The notes under the pieces were generated by a model. The model ran no database searches. It was not told the origin of the DNA and saw nothing but the letters and a program-made list of their open reading frames with translations. A stretch of 64,000 bases of DNA from Pseudomonas fluorescens (GTDB lineage Bacteria; Pseudomonadota; Gammaproteobacteria; Pseudomonadales; Pseudomonadaceae), in assembly GCF_902497855.1 (NCBI RefSeq), contig NZ_CABVHU010000013.1:124001-188000 (forward strand). Reading direction: 5' to 3'. This document shows, one piece after another, positions 16,340 through 25,477 of this stretch; positions within the stretch are counted from its first letter, which is position 1, and each line of letters opens with the position of its first letter. Made by a program: the position numbers and the translations under genes.

Positions 16340-17548
16340 ATGCCCAACCGACTCCCCGTAACCGTCCTGTCCGGCTTTCTCGGTGCCGGCAAAAGTACAT
16401 TGCTCAACTATGTGCTACGTAACCGCGACAACCTGCGGGTCGCCGTGATCGTCAACGACATGAGTGAAATCAACATCGATGGCAGCGAAGTCCAGCGCGA
16501 CGTCATGCTCAATCGCGCTGAAGAAAAGCTCGTGGAAATGAGCAACGGCTGCATCTGCTGCACGTTGCGTGAGGACTTGTTGGTAGAGGTCGGCAAACTC
16601 GCCAGGGAGGGCCGGTTTGATTACTTGCTGATCGAGTCCACCGGTATTTCCGAGCCATTGCCAGTGGCGGAGACCTTCACTTTCCGCGACGAAGACGGGC
16701 AGAGCCTGGCTGACATCGCCCGGCTCGACACCATGGTCACGGTGGTCGATGGCATGAATTTCCTGCTCGACTTCCAGGCCGCCGAAAGCCTCGCTTCCCG
16801 TGGTGAAACATTGGGCGATGAGGACGAACGCTCGATCACTGATCTGTTGATCGAGCAGATCGAATTCGCCGACGTGATCCTGATCAGCAAGATCGACCTG
16901 ATCAGCAGCCGCGAGCGCCAGGAGCTGATCGCGATCCTTGAGCGGCTCAACGCCCAGGCGCAAATCATCCCGATGGTGATGGGTGAAATCCCCTTGGAGA
17001 AGATACTCAACACCGGTCGCTTCGACTTCGAAAAGGCCGCCCAGGCGCCTGGCTGGTTGCAGGAACTGCGCGGCGAACACGTACCGGAAACCCAGGCCTA
17101 CGGTATAGCCTCCAGCGTCTATCGAGCGCGTAGGCCCTTTCATCCACAGCGTTTCTTCAGCTTCATCGACCGGCCCTGGGTAAACGGCAAACTGCTGCGC
17201 TCCAAGGGCTTCTTCTGGCTGGCCAGCAAGCACATGGATGCCGGGAGCTGGTCCCAGGCCGGGGGCTTGATGCGCCACGGTTTCGCCGGACGCTGGTGGC
17301 GTTTCGTGCCGAAAACCCAGTGGCCGCAAGACACGCAAAGTACAGCCGCAATCATGGAAAACTGGACAGCCGCCGTCGGCGATTGCCGGCAGGAACTGGT
17401 GTTTATCGGCCAGAACATCGACTTCGCACAACTCACCGCTGATCTCGATGAATGCTTGCTGAACGATGATGAAATGGCGTTGGGCGTCGAGGGCTGGAGG
17501 CTGCTGGCCGATCCGTTCGGCCCTTGGCATGAAGAGGAGGCTGCGTGA
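16340..17548 (+). CDS. zigA: Zinc-responsive COG0523 GTPase ZigA
   Basis: 402 residues. Walker A 'GFLGAGKST' (12-20), then 'NDMSEINIDG', the metal-binding CICC motif (71-74), 'ESTGISEP' Walker B region, and the GTP base motif 'SKID'. The C-terminal CobW domain ends with the RPFHPQRFF type of segment. Such GTPases deliver zinc to client enzymes during zinc limitation. The start has GAGGAA upstream. Its stop overlaps the ATG of the DUF1826 gene (4 nt), so they form an operon under the Zur box upstream. Confidence 0.93.
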   Translation: MPNRLPVTVLSGFLGAGKSTLLNYVLRNRDNLRVAVIVNDMSEINIDGSEVQRDVMLNRAEEKLVEMSNGCICCTLREDLLVEVGKLAREGRFDYLLIESTGISEPLPVAETFTFRDEDGQSLADIARLDTMVTVVDGMNFLLDFQAAESLASRGETLGDEDERSITDLLIEQIEFADVILISKIDLISSRERQELIAILERLNAQAQIIPMVMGEIPLEKILNTGRFDFEKAAQAPGWLQELRGEHVPETQAYGIASSVYRARRPFHPQRFFSFIDRPWVNGKLLRSKGFFWLASKHMDAGSWSQAGGLMRHGFAGRWWRFVPKTQWPQDTQSTAAIMENWTAAVGDCRQELVFIGQNIDFAQLTADLDECLLNDDEMALGVEGWRLLADPFGPWHEEEAA

Positions 17549-18222
17549 TGTTGGCGCTGAACCCTGTGGGAGCGAGCTTGCTCGCGAAGACGTCCTGTCG
17601 AACCCTGCATCAGCATCAGGGTGCCACCCCGCAGACCTTGATCAGAATCCTTGAAGACGATGTAAACCTCGCCGTATGGAATCGCCAGCTCCCGGCGCAC
17701 ATCGCCGATTTCGGCAACTTGCTGTTGTCCCTGAACGAACCGCTGGCGCAATCGCTTTCGTTTGAACTGGCTGACGATGACGCGCAACCGAGCCTTCAAG
17801 GATTGGCGTCGGGCTTCAGCGATCTTGAAGGCTACGAAGGCTTCATTGCCGACGTTTCGTGGCTGGTCAGCGCCTTTGCCTGCCTGTTGGGCGCCAAACG
17901 CATTGGTCTGCGCCTCAGAACCCTGGACAAGGCCATGTGCCCGCGTTTCCACGTGGATCATGTGCCGGTGCGGCTGATCACCACCTATGCTGGTATTGGC
18001 AGCCAGTGGCTGAAGGAAGGGGTGATGGATCGCCGCAAACTGGGCCAGCCTGAAGCCGAGCTTGACGTCGACTCGCAGATTCAGCAGATCGACTGCGGCG
18101 ACGTGGCGCTGCTCAAGGGCGAGAAGTGGCATGGCAACGAAGGCTTCGGCCTGATTCATCGCTCACCACTGCCCCTGGCGGGTGAACGACGCTTGATCCT
18201 CACCCTCGACTGGCTGAGCTAG
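17545..18222 (+). CDS. DUF1826 family protein with a REP-encoded N-terminus
   Basis: 225 residues. The DUF1826 part runs from about residue 30 to the end ('FHVDHVPVRLITTYAGIGSQW', 'LLKGEKWHGNEG', 'RLILTLDW'); the HxDH-like pattern and Cys residues suggest metal binding, but the function is unknown. Residues 6-16 ('NPVGASLLAKT') are the translation of a REP repeat at 17565-17592. The ATG overlaps the zigA stop. If translation instead began later, no good ATG exists before the conserved part, so the REP is probably translated. In pseudomonads this family often follows zigA, which suggests a zinc-starvation role. Confidence 0.8.
   Translation: MMLALNPVGASLLAKTSCRTLHQHQGATPQTLIRILEDDVNLAVWNRQLPAHIADFGNLLLSLNEPLAQSLSFELADDDAQPSLQGLASGFSDLEGYEGFIADVSWLVSAFACLLGAKRIGLRLRTLDKAMCPRFHVDHVPVRLITTYAGIGSQWLKEGVMDRRKLGQPEAELDVDSQIQQIDCGDVALLKGEKWHGNEGFGLIHRSPLPLAGERRLILTLDWLS
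17565..17592. repeat. Single REP element inside a coding region
   Basis: A REP core (GGGAGCGAGCTTGCTCGCGA) lies within codons 8-16 of the DUF1826 gene and keeps the frame open. No inverted partner is nearby, so it is a REP singlet and not a REPIN. Confidence 0.85.
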
Positions 18223-18226
18223 CGGC

Positions 18227-18583
18227 TTACGGCTTGAGCCAGGTCCCCTGGCTCTGGGCTTCGCAAAACGGCTGCAAGTACGCCGCATCGGTGGCCACGC
18301 CGTAATAGTGAATGTCCTGGCGGTAAGGCATATTGGCTACTTGGGCGTTGCTGCATACGCCGAAGGCACCGGTTGGGCATTGGTCGACGTACTGCACCTC
18401 GACTTTCTGTCCGGGCAGGTTTGGTTGACAGAATCCGTCGGCGAACAGTTGCTTGGGGATGGTGCGGTTCTGCTGGCAGACTTTGACGTCCAGGTGTTCA
18501 GCCGTACTATGTACCACACATGCTTGAGCCAACACTTCGCCTGAAGTGAGTACCAACAGCAACGACAATCCCATCAACCGCAT
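18227..18583 (-). CDS. Small secreted six-cysteine protein, unknown function
   Basis: 118 residues with a signal peptide ending near 'SGEVLAQA'. The mature part has six Cys residues, an even number consistent with three disulfides in the periplasm. It is squeezed between the zigA operon and a second COG0523 GTPase; the divergent gap to the latter is only 26 bp. I do not recognise a characterised family. Confidence 0.7.
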   Translation of the reverse strand: MRLMGLSLLLVLTSGEVLAQACVVHSTAEHLDVKVCQQNRTIPKQLFADGFCQPNLPGQKVEVQYVDQCPTGAFGVCSNAQVANMPYRQDIHYYGVATDAAYLQPFCEAQSQGTWLKP

Positions 18584-18609
18584 TCTTTACCTCCCAGAAA
18601 ATACCGACC

Positions 18610-19575
18610 ATGTTGCAGAACATCCCGACCCACGTCATTGCCGGCCCATTGGGCGCCGGCAAGACCAGCCTGATCAAGCATCTGCTGGCGCAGCGGCCGC
18701 CGAACGAGCGTTGGGCGGTGCTGATCAACGAGTTCGGCCAGATCGGCCTCGACGCTGCACTGCTGACCAGCGACATCGAAGGTATAGCACTGGGTGAAGT
18801 GGCCGGGGGCTGTTTGTGTTGCGTGAATGGTGCACCGTTTCAGATCGGTCTCGGACGCTTGCTGCGCAAGGCACGGCCGGATCGGTTGTTCATCGAACCA
18901 TCGGGGCTGGGGCACCCGGCGCAGTTGCTCAGGCAGTTGGGTGAAGCGCCATGGCAAGGGGTGCTGGCAGTTCAGCCTTGTGTACTGGTACTGGATGCCC
19001 AGGCGCTTGCGGTCGGTACACCGCTGCCCGCGACGCAACAGGAGACCCTGAACAGGGCCGGGTTGCTGCTGTTGAACAAGTCAGAAGATCTCGACGCCGG
19101 TGATCGGCAGCGTATCGCCGCGCAACTGCCGACGCGTCGGTTGTACTGGACGCAGCAAGCGGTGTTGCCATTGAGCGAATTACCCGGACTTGAAACCCAG
19201 GCAGTGGCGGGTGTGGATAACTTCAGCATACCCCAGGGACTGGCGCAGATGCCGGCGGTCTGGAGCGATCCTGCGTTACCGATTTGCCTGAGTCAGGAGC
19301 AGGAGGGCGGCTGGAGCATTGGCTGGCGTTGGCATCCGAGTCAGGCATTCGATGCGGCGCTTGTTGGCCGCTGGCTGGACAGCCTTGCCTGGCGGCGGGC
19401 GAAGCTGGTTATCCACAGCGTCGGTGGTTGGGTTTCAGCGAATGCGCTGGATCACTCGGTGCTGCAATGGCGGACTAGCGAATGGCGACGGGATTCGCGG
19501 ATCGAGCTGATTTTCAGTGAGCCGCAGGATGTTGATTCGCTGCAGAGGGCTTTGGCGGGGTGCCGTACGAGTTGA
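18610..19575 (+). CDS. Second COG0523 (CobW-like) GTPase
   Basis: 321 residues. Walker A 'GPLGAGKTS' (12-20), 'NEFGQIGLD', metal-binding CLCC (68-71), 'EPSGLGHP' and 'NKSEDL' (GTP base recognition), followed by a short CobW C-terminal domain. It is about 80 residues shorter than ZigA and belongs to a different subfamily, probably also a metal chaperone. Its promoter must overlap the divergent small secreted gene, or it is read through from the DUF1826 gene. Confidence 0.9.
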   Translation: MLQNIPTHVIAGPLGAGKTSLIKHLLAQRPPNERWAVLINEFGQIGLDAALLTSDIEGIALGEVAGGCLCCVNGAPFQIGLGRLLRKARPDRLFIEPSGLGHPAQLLRQLGEAPWQGVLAVQPCVLVLDAQALAVGTPLPATQQETLNRAGLLLLNKSEDLDAGDRQRIAAQLPTRRLYWTQQAVLPLSELPGLETQAVAGVDNFSIPQGLAQMPAVWSDPALPICLSQEQEGGWSIGWRWHPSQAFDAALVGRWLDSLAWRRAKLVIHSVGGWVSANALDHSVLQWRTSEWRRDSRIELIFSEPQDVDSLQRALAGCRTS

Positions 19576-19660
19576 AAATCAAAAGATCTTAAAATCAAAA
19601 GATCGCAGCCTGCGGTGATTGCATTTCAACATGCAGGAGCAGGCTGCGATTTTTTGATTT
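19575..19660. repeat. AT-flanked REP-like hairpin with a duplicated arm
   Basis: A 22-base stem (19592-19613 with 19639-19660; 21 of 22 pair) carries the core GATCGCAGCCTGC, a REP type unlike the GAGC type elsewhere in the window. The first 14 bases of the left arm occur twice (19575-19588 and 19591-19604). It lies between convergent genes, and its T-rich end could terminate both. Confidence 0.75.
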
Positions 19661-20075
19661 ATGGGCGCCACTTGGTGTGTTCCTGTCGCCACTGGCTCAA
19701 CTCGATGACCTCGGCACGCCGCTTCACTACGTCGACCACCTCAGGCGTATCGTCGAATGGCATGGGATAGGGTGCCAGTTCGATCTGTGCGCTGTGGGCC
19801 CCGAATTGAGTGATCGTACCGTTATGACGGGTTTCGCCGGTCACGGTGAATTCGAAGTTATACACACGGGCCAGACGCCGCCGACCGTTGGCGTCTTTGA
19901 TGAAGGCGATTTTTTTCAACGCCACGTTGCCGTCCAGCAACTCGATTCCGAGCTTGCTGCAATGCTGCATGACCCGCTCCAGCGCGCGCTCACGCAAGCC
20001 ATGGTTGTGCCATAGCCACGCGCCGCCGGCGGCGAGCAACATCAGCACGAAGATATTTCCGAGGGTCAGCATCAA
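19659..20075 (-). CDS. DUF3301 family membrane protein
   Basis: 138 residues with one N-terminal transmembrane helix ('NIFVLMLLAAGGAWLWHNHG') and a soluble part with the family's 'RRLARVYNFEFTVTGETRHNG'. The function is unknown. The start may be either of two consecutive ATG codons. Confidence 0.85.
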   Translation of the reverse strand: MMLTLGNIFVLMLLAAGGAWLWHNHGLRERALERVMQHCSKLGIELLDGNVALKKIAFIKDANGRRRLARVYNFEFTVTGETRHNGTITQFGAHSAQIELAPYPMPFDDTPEVVDVVKRRAEVIELSQWRQEHTKWRP

Positions 20076-20188
20076 AGGGGCTCCAACAAGATAGTGTCAG
20101 CTTAACTGCGTCGCCGGTCTGTCGTACAGGCTGTGTTTCGTCGCATACTGCGCGGCTTGAATTTCAATCGTTTTACGGAACTCACCGC

Positions 20189-21061
20189 ATGAAACGTACG
20201 CCCCATCTGCTCGCCATCCAGTCCCACGTGGTGTTCGGCCATGCTGGCAACAGCGCCGCTGTGTTCCCTATGCAGCGGGTCGGGGTGAATGTCTGGCCGC
20301 TCAATACCGTGCAGTTCTCCAACCACACCCAATATGGCCAGTGGACCGGCGATGTGCTGGCCCCCCATCAGATTCCCGAGTTGGTGGAAGGGATCGCAGC
20401 GATTGGCGAACTGGGCAATTGCGATGCGGTGTTGTCGGGTTACCTCGGCAGCGCGGCCCAGGGCCGGGCCATCCTGACGGGAGTGGCGCGAATCAAATCG
20501 ATGAATCCCAAGGCGCTGTATCTGTGCGATCCGGTGATGGGCCACCCGGAGAAGGGGTGCAGTGTGCCGGCGGAAGTGAGCGATTTCCTGCTGGAAGAAG
20601 CGGCCGCCGTGGCGGATTTCATGTGCCCGAACCAACTGGAACTGGACAGCTTCTCGGGGCGCAGGCCGCAATCGCTGTTCGATTGTCTGGCCATGGCGCG
20701 AGCGCTGCTGGCGCGTGGTCCGAAGGCGGTGCTGGTCAAGCATCTGGCCTATCCCGGCAAGCCGGCGGACGTTTTCGAGATGCTGCTGGTGACGGGAGAG
20801 GGTAGTTGGCACCTGCGTCGTCCCATGTTGGCGTTTCCTCGTCAGCCAGTGGGTGTTGGCGACCTGACCTCCGGGCTGTTTCTGGCGCGCGTCCTGTTGG
20901 GCGACAGCCTGGTGGCGGCGTTTGAATTCGCGGCGTCGGCCGTGCATGAAGTGCTGCTGGAAACCCAGGCCTGCGCCAGCTACGAGCTGGAACTGGTGCG
21001 CGCGCAAGATCGCATTGCTCATCCGCGGGTGCGGTTCGAGGCGATAGCGATCAATCTCTGA
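20189..21061 (+). CDS. pdxY: Pyridoxal kinase
   Basis: 290 residues of the ribokinase-like fold: N-terminal 'LAIQSHVVFGHAGNSAAVFPM', ATP site 'GVGDLTSGLF' near residue 227 and 'YLCDPVMGHPEKGCSV' in the middle, all typical of PdxY. It phosphorylates pyridoxal to pyridoxal 5'-phosphate in the vitamin B6 salvage pathway. It is a stand-alone gene followed by a REPIN. Confidence 0.95.
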   Translation: MKRTPHLLAIQSHVVFGHAGNSAAVFPMQRVGVNVWPLNTVQFSNHTQYGQWTGDVLAPHQIPELVEGIAAIGELGNCDAVLSGYLGSAAQGRAILTGVARIKSMNPKALYLCDPVMGHPEKGCSVPAEVSDFLLEEAAAVADFMCPNQLELDSFSGRRPQSLFDCLAMARALLARGPKAVLVKHLAYPGKPADVFEMLLVTGEGSWHLRRPMLAFPRQPVGVGDLTSGLFLARVLLGDSLVAAFEFAASAVHEVLLETQACASYELELVRAQDRIAHPRVRFEAIAINL

Positions 21062-21077
21062 ATTTGGCGTTGAGCCA

Positions 21078-21170
21078 TTCGCGAGCAGGCTCGCTCCCAC
21101 ATTGATCTACAGCGGACACGGAATAAGTGAACGACGTAGATCCCCTGTGGGAGCGAGCCTGCTCGCGAAA
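21078..21170. repeat. REPIN (inverted REP pair)
   Basis: Two GAGC-type REP copies in inverted orientation, at about 21078-21100 and 21145-21170, lie between the convergent pdxY and thioesterase genes. Confidence 0.9.
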
Positions 21171-21194
21171 GCTTATTGAAGCTGATAACAGACT

Positions 21195-21677
21195 TCAGGC
21201 GTCGTCCTTGATTTCCTGATAACGCTTTTCCAGTTCCTGGCGGATCTGCCGACGCTGCTGGGCCTGCATGAAACGGCGCTTGTCTTCGCTGTTCTGCGGT
21301 TGCAGCGGCGGGACTGCGGCCGGTTTGCGCTGGTCATCCACCGCCACCATGGTGAAGAAACAGCTATTGGTGTGGCGCACGGAGCGCTCGCGGATGTTCT
21401 CGGTCACCACCTTGATGCCCACCTCCATCGAGGTGTTGCCGGTGAAGTTGACCGAGGCCAGGAAGGTTACCAGTTCGCCGACATGAATCGGCTCGCGAAA
21501 AATCACCTGATCCACCGACAAAGTCACCACATAGCGACCGGCATATCGGCTGGCGCAGGCGTAGGCCACTTCGTCCAGGTACTTGAGCAGGGTACCGCCG
21601 TGAACATTGCCAGAAAAATTGGCCATGTCGGGGGTCATCAATACCGTCATCGACAGCTGGGCGTTTCCGGGTTCCAT
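21195..21677 (-). CDS. YciA-type acyl-CoA thioesterase
   Basis: 160 residues from the ATG at 21677 ('MEPGNAQLSM'; a TTG at 21695 is less likely). It is a hotdog fold with the family's 'MANFSGNVHGGTLLKYLDEVAY', where the Asp-His region forms the active site, and a charged helical tail. It hydrolyses acyl-CoA in the cytoplasm; chain preference is not visible. A second thioesterase of the same type is at 58735. Confidence 0.9.
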   Translation of the reverse strand: MEPGNAQLSMTVLMTPDMANFSGNVHGGTLLKYLDEVAYACASRYAGRYVVTLSVDQVIFREPIHVGELVTFLASVNFTGNTSMEVGIKVVTENIRERSVRHTNSCFFTMVAVDDQRKPAAVPPLQPQNSEDKRRFMQAQQRRQIRQELEKRYQEIKDDA

Positions 21678-21962
21678 AGCGTTCTCACGGGTCAAGGCAG
21701 GTTTTCGGAAAGGCGCACCTCTGCGGGTGCGTGGTCGGTTTTTTCAAACCACAGTTATCGGGACGCCGGACGGATGATCGCCGTCACGCCTCAACGATCT
21801 GTTTCCATATATTGCACCGCCTTTCTGCCGGAAGTCGCGGTGTTACCCTTCAAATGCCCACACTGAAGGCAATTCCTACATCTAAATCGGATTTTTCCTC
21901 TGCTCAATCAGACCTTTCTCGCGTCCGGCGATTGAGCAATCGCTACCCAAGGAGCCTACACC

Positions 21963-23726
21963 ATGCATGCCATCAGTTTTATTCAGGACCTGGCGGTGAT
22001 CATGTTGGTCGCGGGTGTGGTGACTGTGTTGTTCCATCGATTCAAACAGCCCGTGGTCCTCGGTTATATCGTCGCCGGCTTCATCATCGGCCCGCACACG
22101 CCGCCGTTCGGCCTGATCCACGACGAAGAAACCATCAAGACCCTCGCCGAGCTCGGGGTGATTTTCCTGATGTTCTGCCTGGGGCTGGAGTTCAGCCTGC
22201 GCAAGCTGTTCAAGGTGGGCGCCACGGCGTTCATCGCGGCCTTCCTGGAAATCGTGCTGATGATCTGGATCGGCTACGAGATTGGCCGCTGGTTCGACTG
22301 GAACACCATGGACTCGCTGTTCCTCGGCGCGATCCTGGCGATTTCCTCGACCACCATCATCGTCAAGGCCCTCAATGACCTGAAGATGAAGAACGAGCGC
22401 TTTGCCCAGCTGATCTTCGGCGTATTGATCGTCGAAGATATTCTCGGTATCGGCATCATCGCCTTGTTGTCGAGCATCGCCGTCAGCGGTACGGTCAGCT
22501 CCGGTGAAGTCTTTTCCACGGTCGGCAAGCTCTCGCTGTTCATGATCGTCGCGCTGGTCATCGGCATCCTTCTGGTCCCGCGACTGCTGGCCTATGTGGC
22601 CAAGTTCGACAGCAACGAGATGCTGCTGATCACCGTGCTGGGTCTGTGCTTCGGCTTCTGCCTGCTGGTGGTCAAACTTGAATACAGCATGGTGCTCGGG
22701 GCATTCCTGATCGGCGCAATCATGGCTGAATCCCGGCAGTTGCTGAAGATCGAACGCCTGATCGAGCCGGTACGCGACCTGTTCAGCGCGATCTTCTTTG
22801 TCGCGATCGGCTTGATGCTGGATCCGATGATCCTGCTGCAATACGCCTGGCCGATCGCGGTCATCACCGTTGCCGTGGTGTTGGGCAAGATGCTGTCCTG
22901 CGGCCTCGGCGCTTTTATCGCCGGCAACGACGGACGCACCTCACTGCGGGTCGGGATGGGGCTTTCGCAAATTGGCGAATTTTCCTTCATCATCGCGTCG
23001 CTGGGCATGACCTTGCAGGTCACCAGCAACTTCCTCTATCCAGTGGCTGTAGCGGTTTCGGTGCTCACTACGCTGATGACGCCGTACTTGATCCGCGCGG
23101 CAGACCCCTTGTCGATCAAGCTGGCGACGGTGATGCCGCAACGCCTGAGTCGGGTGTTGGGCATGTACGGCGAATGGTTGCGCAGCATCCAGCCTCAGGG
23201 CGAGGGCGCGCTGCTGGCGTCGATGATTCGGCGGATCCTGTTGCAGGTGGGGGTCAATCTGGCGTTGGTGATTGCGATCTTCTTCGCGGGTGCGTACTTC
23301 GCCGAGCGCATTTCCGCTTACCTGCAAGACTGGATCAGTGACCCGAGCTGGCAAAAAGCGTTGATCTGGGGTGGGGCGCTGCTGTTGTCGCTGCCGTTTC
23401 TGATCGCCGCCTATCGCAAGCTCAAGGCGCTGTCGATGCTGTTGGCGGAGATGGGGGTGAAGCCGGAAATGGCCGGGCGCCACACACAGCGAGTGCGTCG
23501 GGTGATCGCCGAAGTGATCCCGATTCTCTCGCTGCTGGTGATCTTCCTGCTGTTGGCAGCCTTGTCGGCCAGTATTCTGCCGACCAACAAGTTGCTGGTA
23601 CTGATAGTCGTCGTCGCGGCCGCCGTGGCGGCGCTACTCTGGCGCTGGTTCATCCGCGTGCATACGCGCATGCAGGTGGCCTTGCTGGAAACCCTGGACA
23701 ACCACAAGGATTCGCCGGGGCATTGA
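21963..23726 (+). CDS. CPA2-family monovalent cation:proton antiporter
   Basis: 587 residues with about 12 membrane helices in the Na_H_Exchanger domain (residues 8-385; 'GYIVAGFIIGPHT', 'FCLGLEFSLRKLF', 'GVLIVEDILGIGII'), then a cytoplasmic stretch and a further membrane region (about 425-560). It has no TrkA-N domain, so it is unlike KefB/KefC in regulation. It probably exchanges K+ or Na+ for protons. AAGGAG stands upstream of the ATG. Confidence 0.9.
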   Translation: MHAISFIQDLAVIMLVAGVVTVLFHRFKQPVVLGYIVAGFIIGPHTPPFGLIHDEETIKTLAELGVIFLMFCLGLEFSLRKLFKVGATAFIAAFLEIVLMIWIGYEIGRWFDWNTMDSLFLGAILAISSTTIIVKALNDLKMKNERFAQLIFGVLIVEDILGIGIIALLSSIAVSGTVSSGEVFSTVGKLSLFMIVALVIGILLVPRLLAYVAKFDSNEMLLITVLGLCFGFCLLVVKLEYSMVLGAFLIGAIMAESRQLLKIERLIEPVRDLFSAIFFVAIGLMLDPMILLQYAWPIAVITVAVVLGKMLSCGLGAFIAGNDGRTSLRVGMGLSQIGEFSFIIASLGMTLQVTSNFLYPVAVAVSVLTTLMTPYLIRAADPLSIKLATVMPQRLSRVLGMYGEWLRSIQPQGEGALLASMIRRILLQVGVNLALVIAIFFAGAYFAERISAYLQDWISDPSWQKALIWGGALLLSLPFLIAAYRKLKALSMLLAEMGVKPEMAGRHTQRVRRVIAEVIPILSLLVIFLLLAALSASILPTNKLLVLIVVVAAAVAALLWRWFIRVHTRMQVALLETLDNHKDSPGH

Positions 23727-23749
23727 CCACCGGGGGCGCGTCGGACGGC

Positions 23750-24157
23750 TCAGCTTTCCAGCCAGACGTCCCGCGCCCAGTGCCATACCGATTCCCAGGT
23801 TTCTTCGGCAATCAACTCTTCCTCGGCCAGCCACAGCACCACGGTGCCGTCTTCTTCGACCAGGTAGTAGTTGTCGCCGTCCTGGCAGATCGGGATCATG
23901 CTGCGATCGACGCCGGCATCCCAGGCGTTGGCGGCAACATCCGGCAGGTAGGTGTGGGATTGCGGGTCGGTGACAGTCACCGGCTCGAGGCTGCCGTAGA
24001 CCACGTCGCTGACGGTCAGTAAAAATTCTCTGAAGACAAACGGAATGTCGATGAACAGTTGTTCCTCGATTTCCACCAGTTGATCTTCGTCGGGCAACTC
24101 CAAGGGGACCGGTACCGGTTCGTTGGCTTCACGCAGTTGTTCGATGATTTCTTCCAC
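23750..24157 (-). CDS. SMI1/KNR4 family protein
   Basis: About 136 residues from a GTG at 24157, chosen because AGAGG lies 7-10 bases upstream and residues further upstream are low quality. The fold marks are 'LVEIEEQLFIDIPFVFREFLL' and 'CQDGDNYYLVEEDGTVVLW'. The family includes immunity proteins against contact-dependent toxins and housekeeping proteins; no toxin gene is adjacent, so the role is open. It is very acidic. Confidence 0.85.
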   Translation of the reverse strand: MEEIIEQLREANEPVPVPLELPDEDQLVEIEEQLFIDIPFVFREFLLTVSDVVYGSLEPVTVTDPQSHTYLPDVAANAWDAGVDRSMIPICQDGDNYYLVEEDGTVVLWLAEEELIAEETWESVWHWARDVWLES

Positions 24158-24243
24158 GTCCGGGATCCTCTTGCTGTTGGCGCGGTTTATATGGGGCGGT
24201 TTATACAGTAGCTCGCTATAGATGCAACCGCGAAATAGAAAAA

Positions 24244-24268
24244 CCCCGGCCGAGGCCGGGGCTTTTTT
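24244..24268. terminator. Intrinsic terminator of the Tim44-like gene
   Basis: CCCCGGC (24244-24250), CGAG loop, GCCGGGG (24255-24261), with T runs on both strands (six on plus, five on minus). It lies just after the stop of the minus-strand Tim44-like gene. Confidence 0.85.
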
Positions 24269-24306
24269 ACAGGGACAGCATTGCGACAGGTTTAACGCGC
24301 GTCGGT

Positions 24307-25179
24307 TCAGCCGTTCTGGCGGATACCTGCGACCAGCCAAGGCTGGTTCTCGCCCTGCGGACGCTCCATGTTCCAGCTTTCGCTGAACACTTCGCCCTGG
24401 TCGAAGCGCGAGTTCTTCGACACACCGCTGAAGGTCAGGGTGGCAATGGTCTTGTCGGCGCGATCATCCACGCCATCCAGCTGCACATTGAGGTTATCGA
24501 TGTAAGTGGACTGGAAACCTTCGCCCAGCTCGGCACGTTCGCGCTTGAGGAACTCGAGCAGTTGCGGGGTCACGAACTCGGAGATCTTGTCCATTTCGTT
24601 GGCGTCCCAGTGCTGTTGCAGGGACTGGAAGTGGTTGCGCGCGGCTTCGATGAAGTTCTTTTCATTGAACCAGGCCGGGGCATTGATCACCGGACGAGCG
24701 GCGACAGGGGCTGCCGAGCCGCCGAAGATCGAGCCCATGGCTGCTGGCTTCTGCTCGAACGCTTCACGCTGCATCGGCGCGCCAGCCGGAGCCAGGTGCT
24801 CCTGCTGCTTGCGGCGACGGGCGGCGATGAAACGGAAGACCAGGAAGGCGATGACCGCCATGATCAGGATGTCGAAGATCTGCATGCCTTCGAAACCGCC
24901 ACCCATGAACATGGAGGCCAGCAGGCCACCGGCAGCGATGCCGGCCAGAGGACCGAGCCAGCGCGAAGCACCGCCGGCCTTGGCGGCAGCGCCAGCGGCA
25001 CCGGCGGCACCCGCAGTGGCGGCAGCACCGCCCGCGGCAGAAGAAGGAGCCATTTGGCTGGTCTGGTGAGTCGGCGCAGCGCCGGAGCTCTTGCCGCCAC
25101 CAAAGCGCTTGGCGTTGGCGTCGAGGCTCATCGTCAGGCCGATGCACAACGCCATGGCGATGCTAAGAAAACGTTTCAT
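24307..25179 (-). CDS. Tim44-domain membrane protein
   Basis: 290 residues from the ATG at 25179. Signal-like N-terminus ('FLSIAMALCIGLTMS'), an Ala/Gly-rich low-complexity linker (about 45-75), two hydrophobic helices ('LAGIAAGGLLASMFMG' and 'FDILIMAVIAFLVFRFIAA'), and the C-terminal Tim44-like domain ('WFNEKNFIEAARNHFQSLQ', 'FSGVSKNSRFDQGEVFSESW'). The bacterial role of the family is unknown; in mitochondria the domain binds lipids and the import motor. Confidence 0.9.
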   Translation of the reverse strand: MKRFLSIAMALCIGLTMSLDANAKRFGGGKSSGAAPTHQTSQMAPSSAAGGAAATAGAAGAAGAAAKAGGASRWLGPLAGIAAGGLLASMFMGGGFEGMQIFDILIMAVIAFLVFRFIAARRRKQQEHLAPAGAPMQREAFEQKPAAMGSIFGGSAAPVAARPVINAPAWFNEKNFIEAARNHFQSLQQHWDANEMDKISEFVTPQLLEFLKRERAELGEGFQSTYIDNLNVQLDGVDDRADKTIATLTFSGVSKNSRFDQGEVFSESWNMERPQGENQPWLVAGIRQNG

Positions 25180-25358
25180 AAAGGGAATTCCCATTTGTGG
25201 AAGGCACGCGCGCCATGTTGCACAGGTGAAGTGTTGCTGGCTAGCGGCAGATTGTTTCGGGCTTTTGCCTGGCAGAGTTTGTTCAGCTTCAATCAGCGCA
25301 ATAAGACCTGTTCACTTTGGTCTGTAGGATTTGTGATTTGGTTCGGTAGGAATGAATT

Positions 25359-25460
25359 CTGTAGGAGCGAGCTTGCTCGCGAAAAACGTCAGGACAATGC
25401 ATCCATCCAGAATGAACGCGTCACCGTTGACGACCTTCGCGAGCAAGCTCGCTCCTACAG
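25359..25460. repeat. REPIN with perfect 24-base arms
   Basis: 25359-25382 and 25437-25460 are exact inverted copies (CTGTAGGAGCGAGCTTGCTC type) around a 54-base spacer. It lies 3' of uvrD and 5' of the Tim44-like gene. Perfect arms suggest recent insertion. Confidence 0.93.
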
Positions 25461-25477
25461 TAAGCCGAGTGCGGGTG

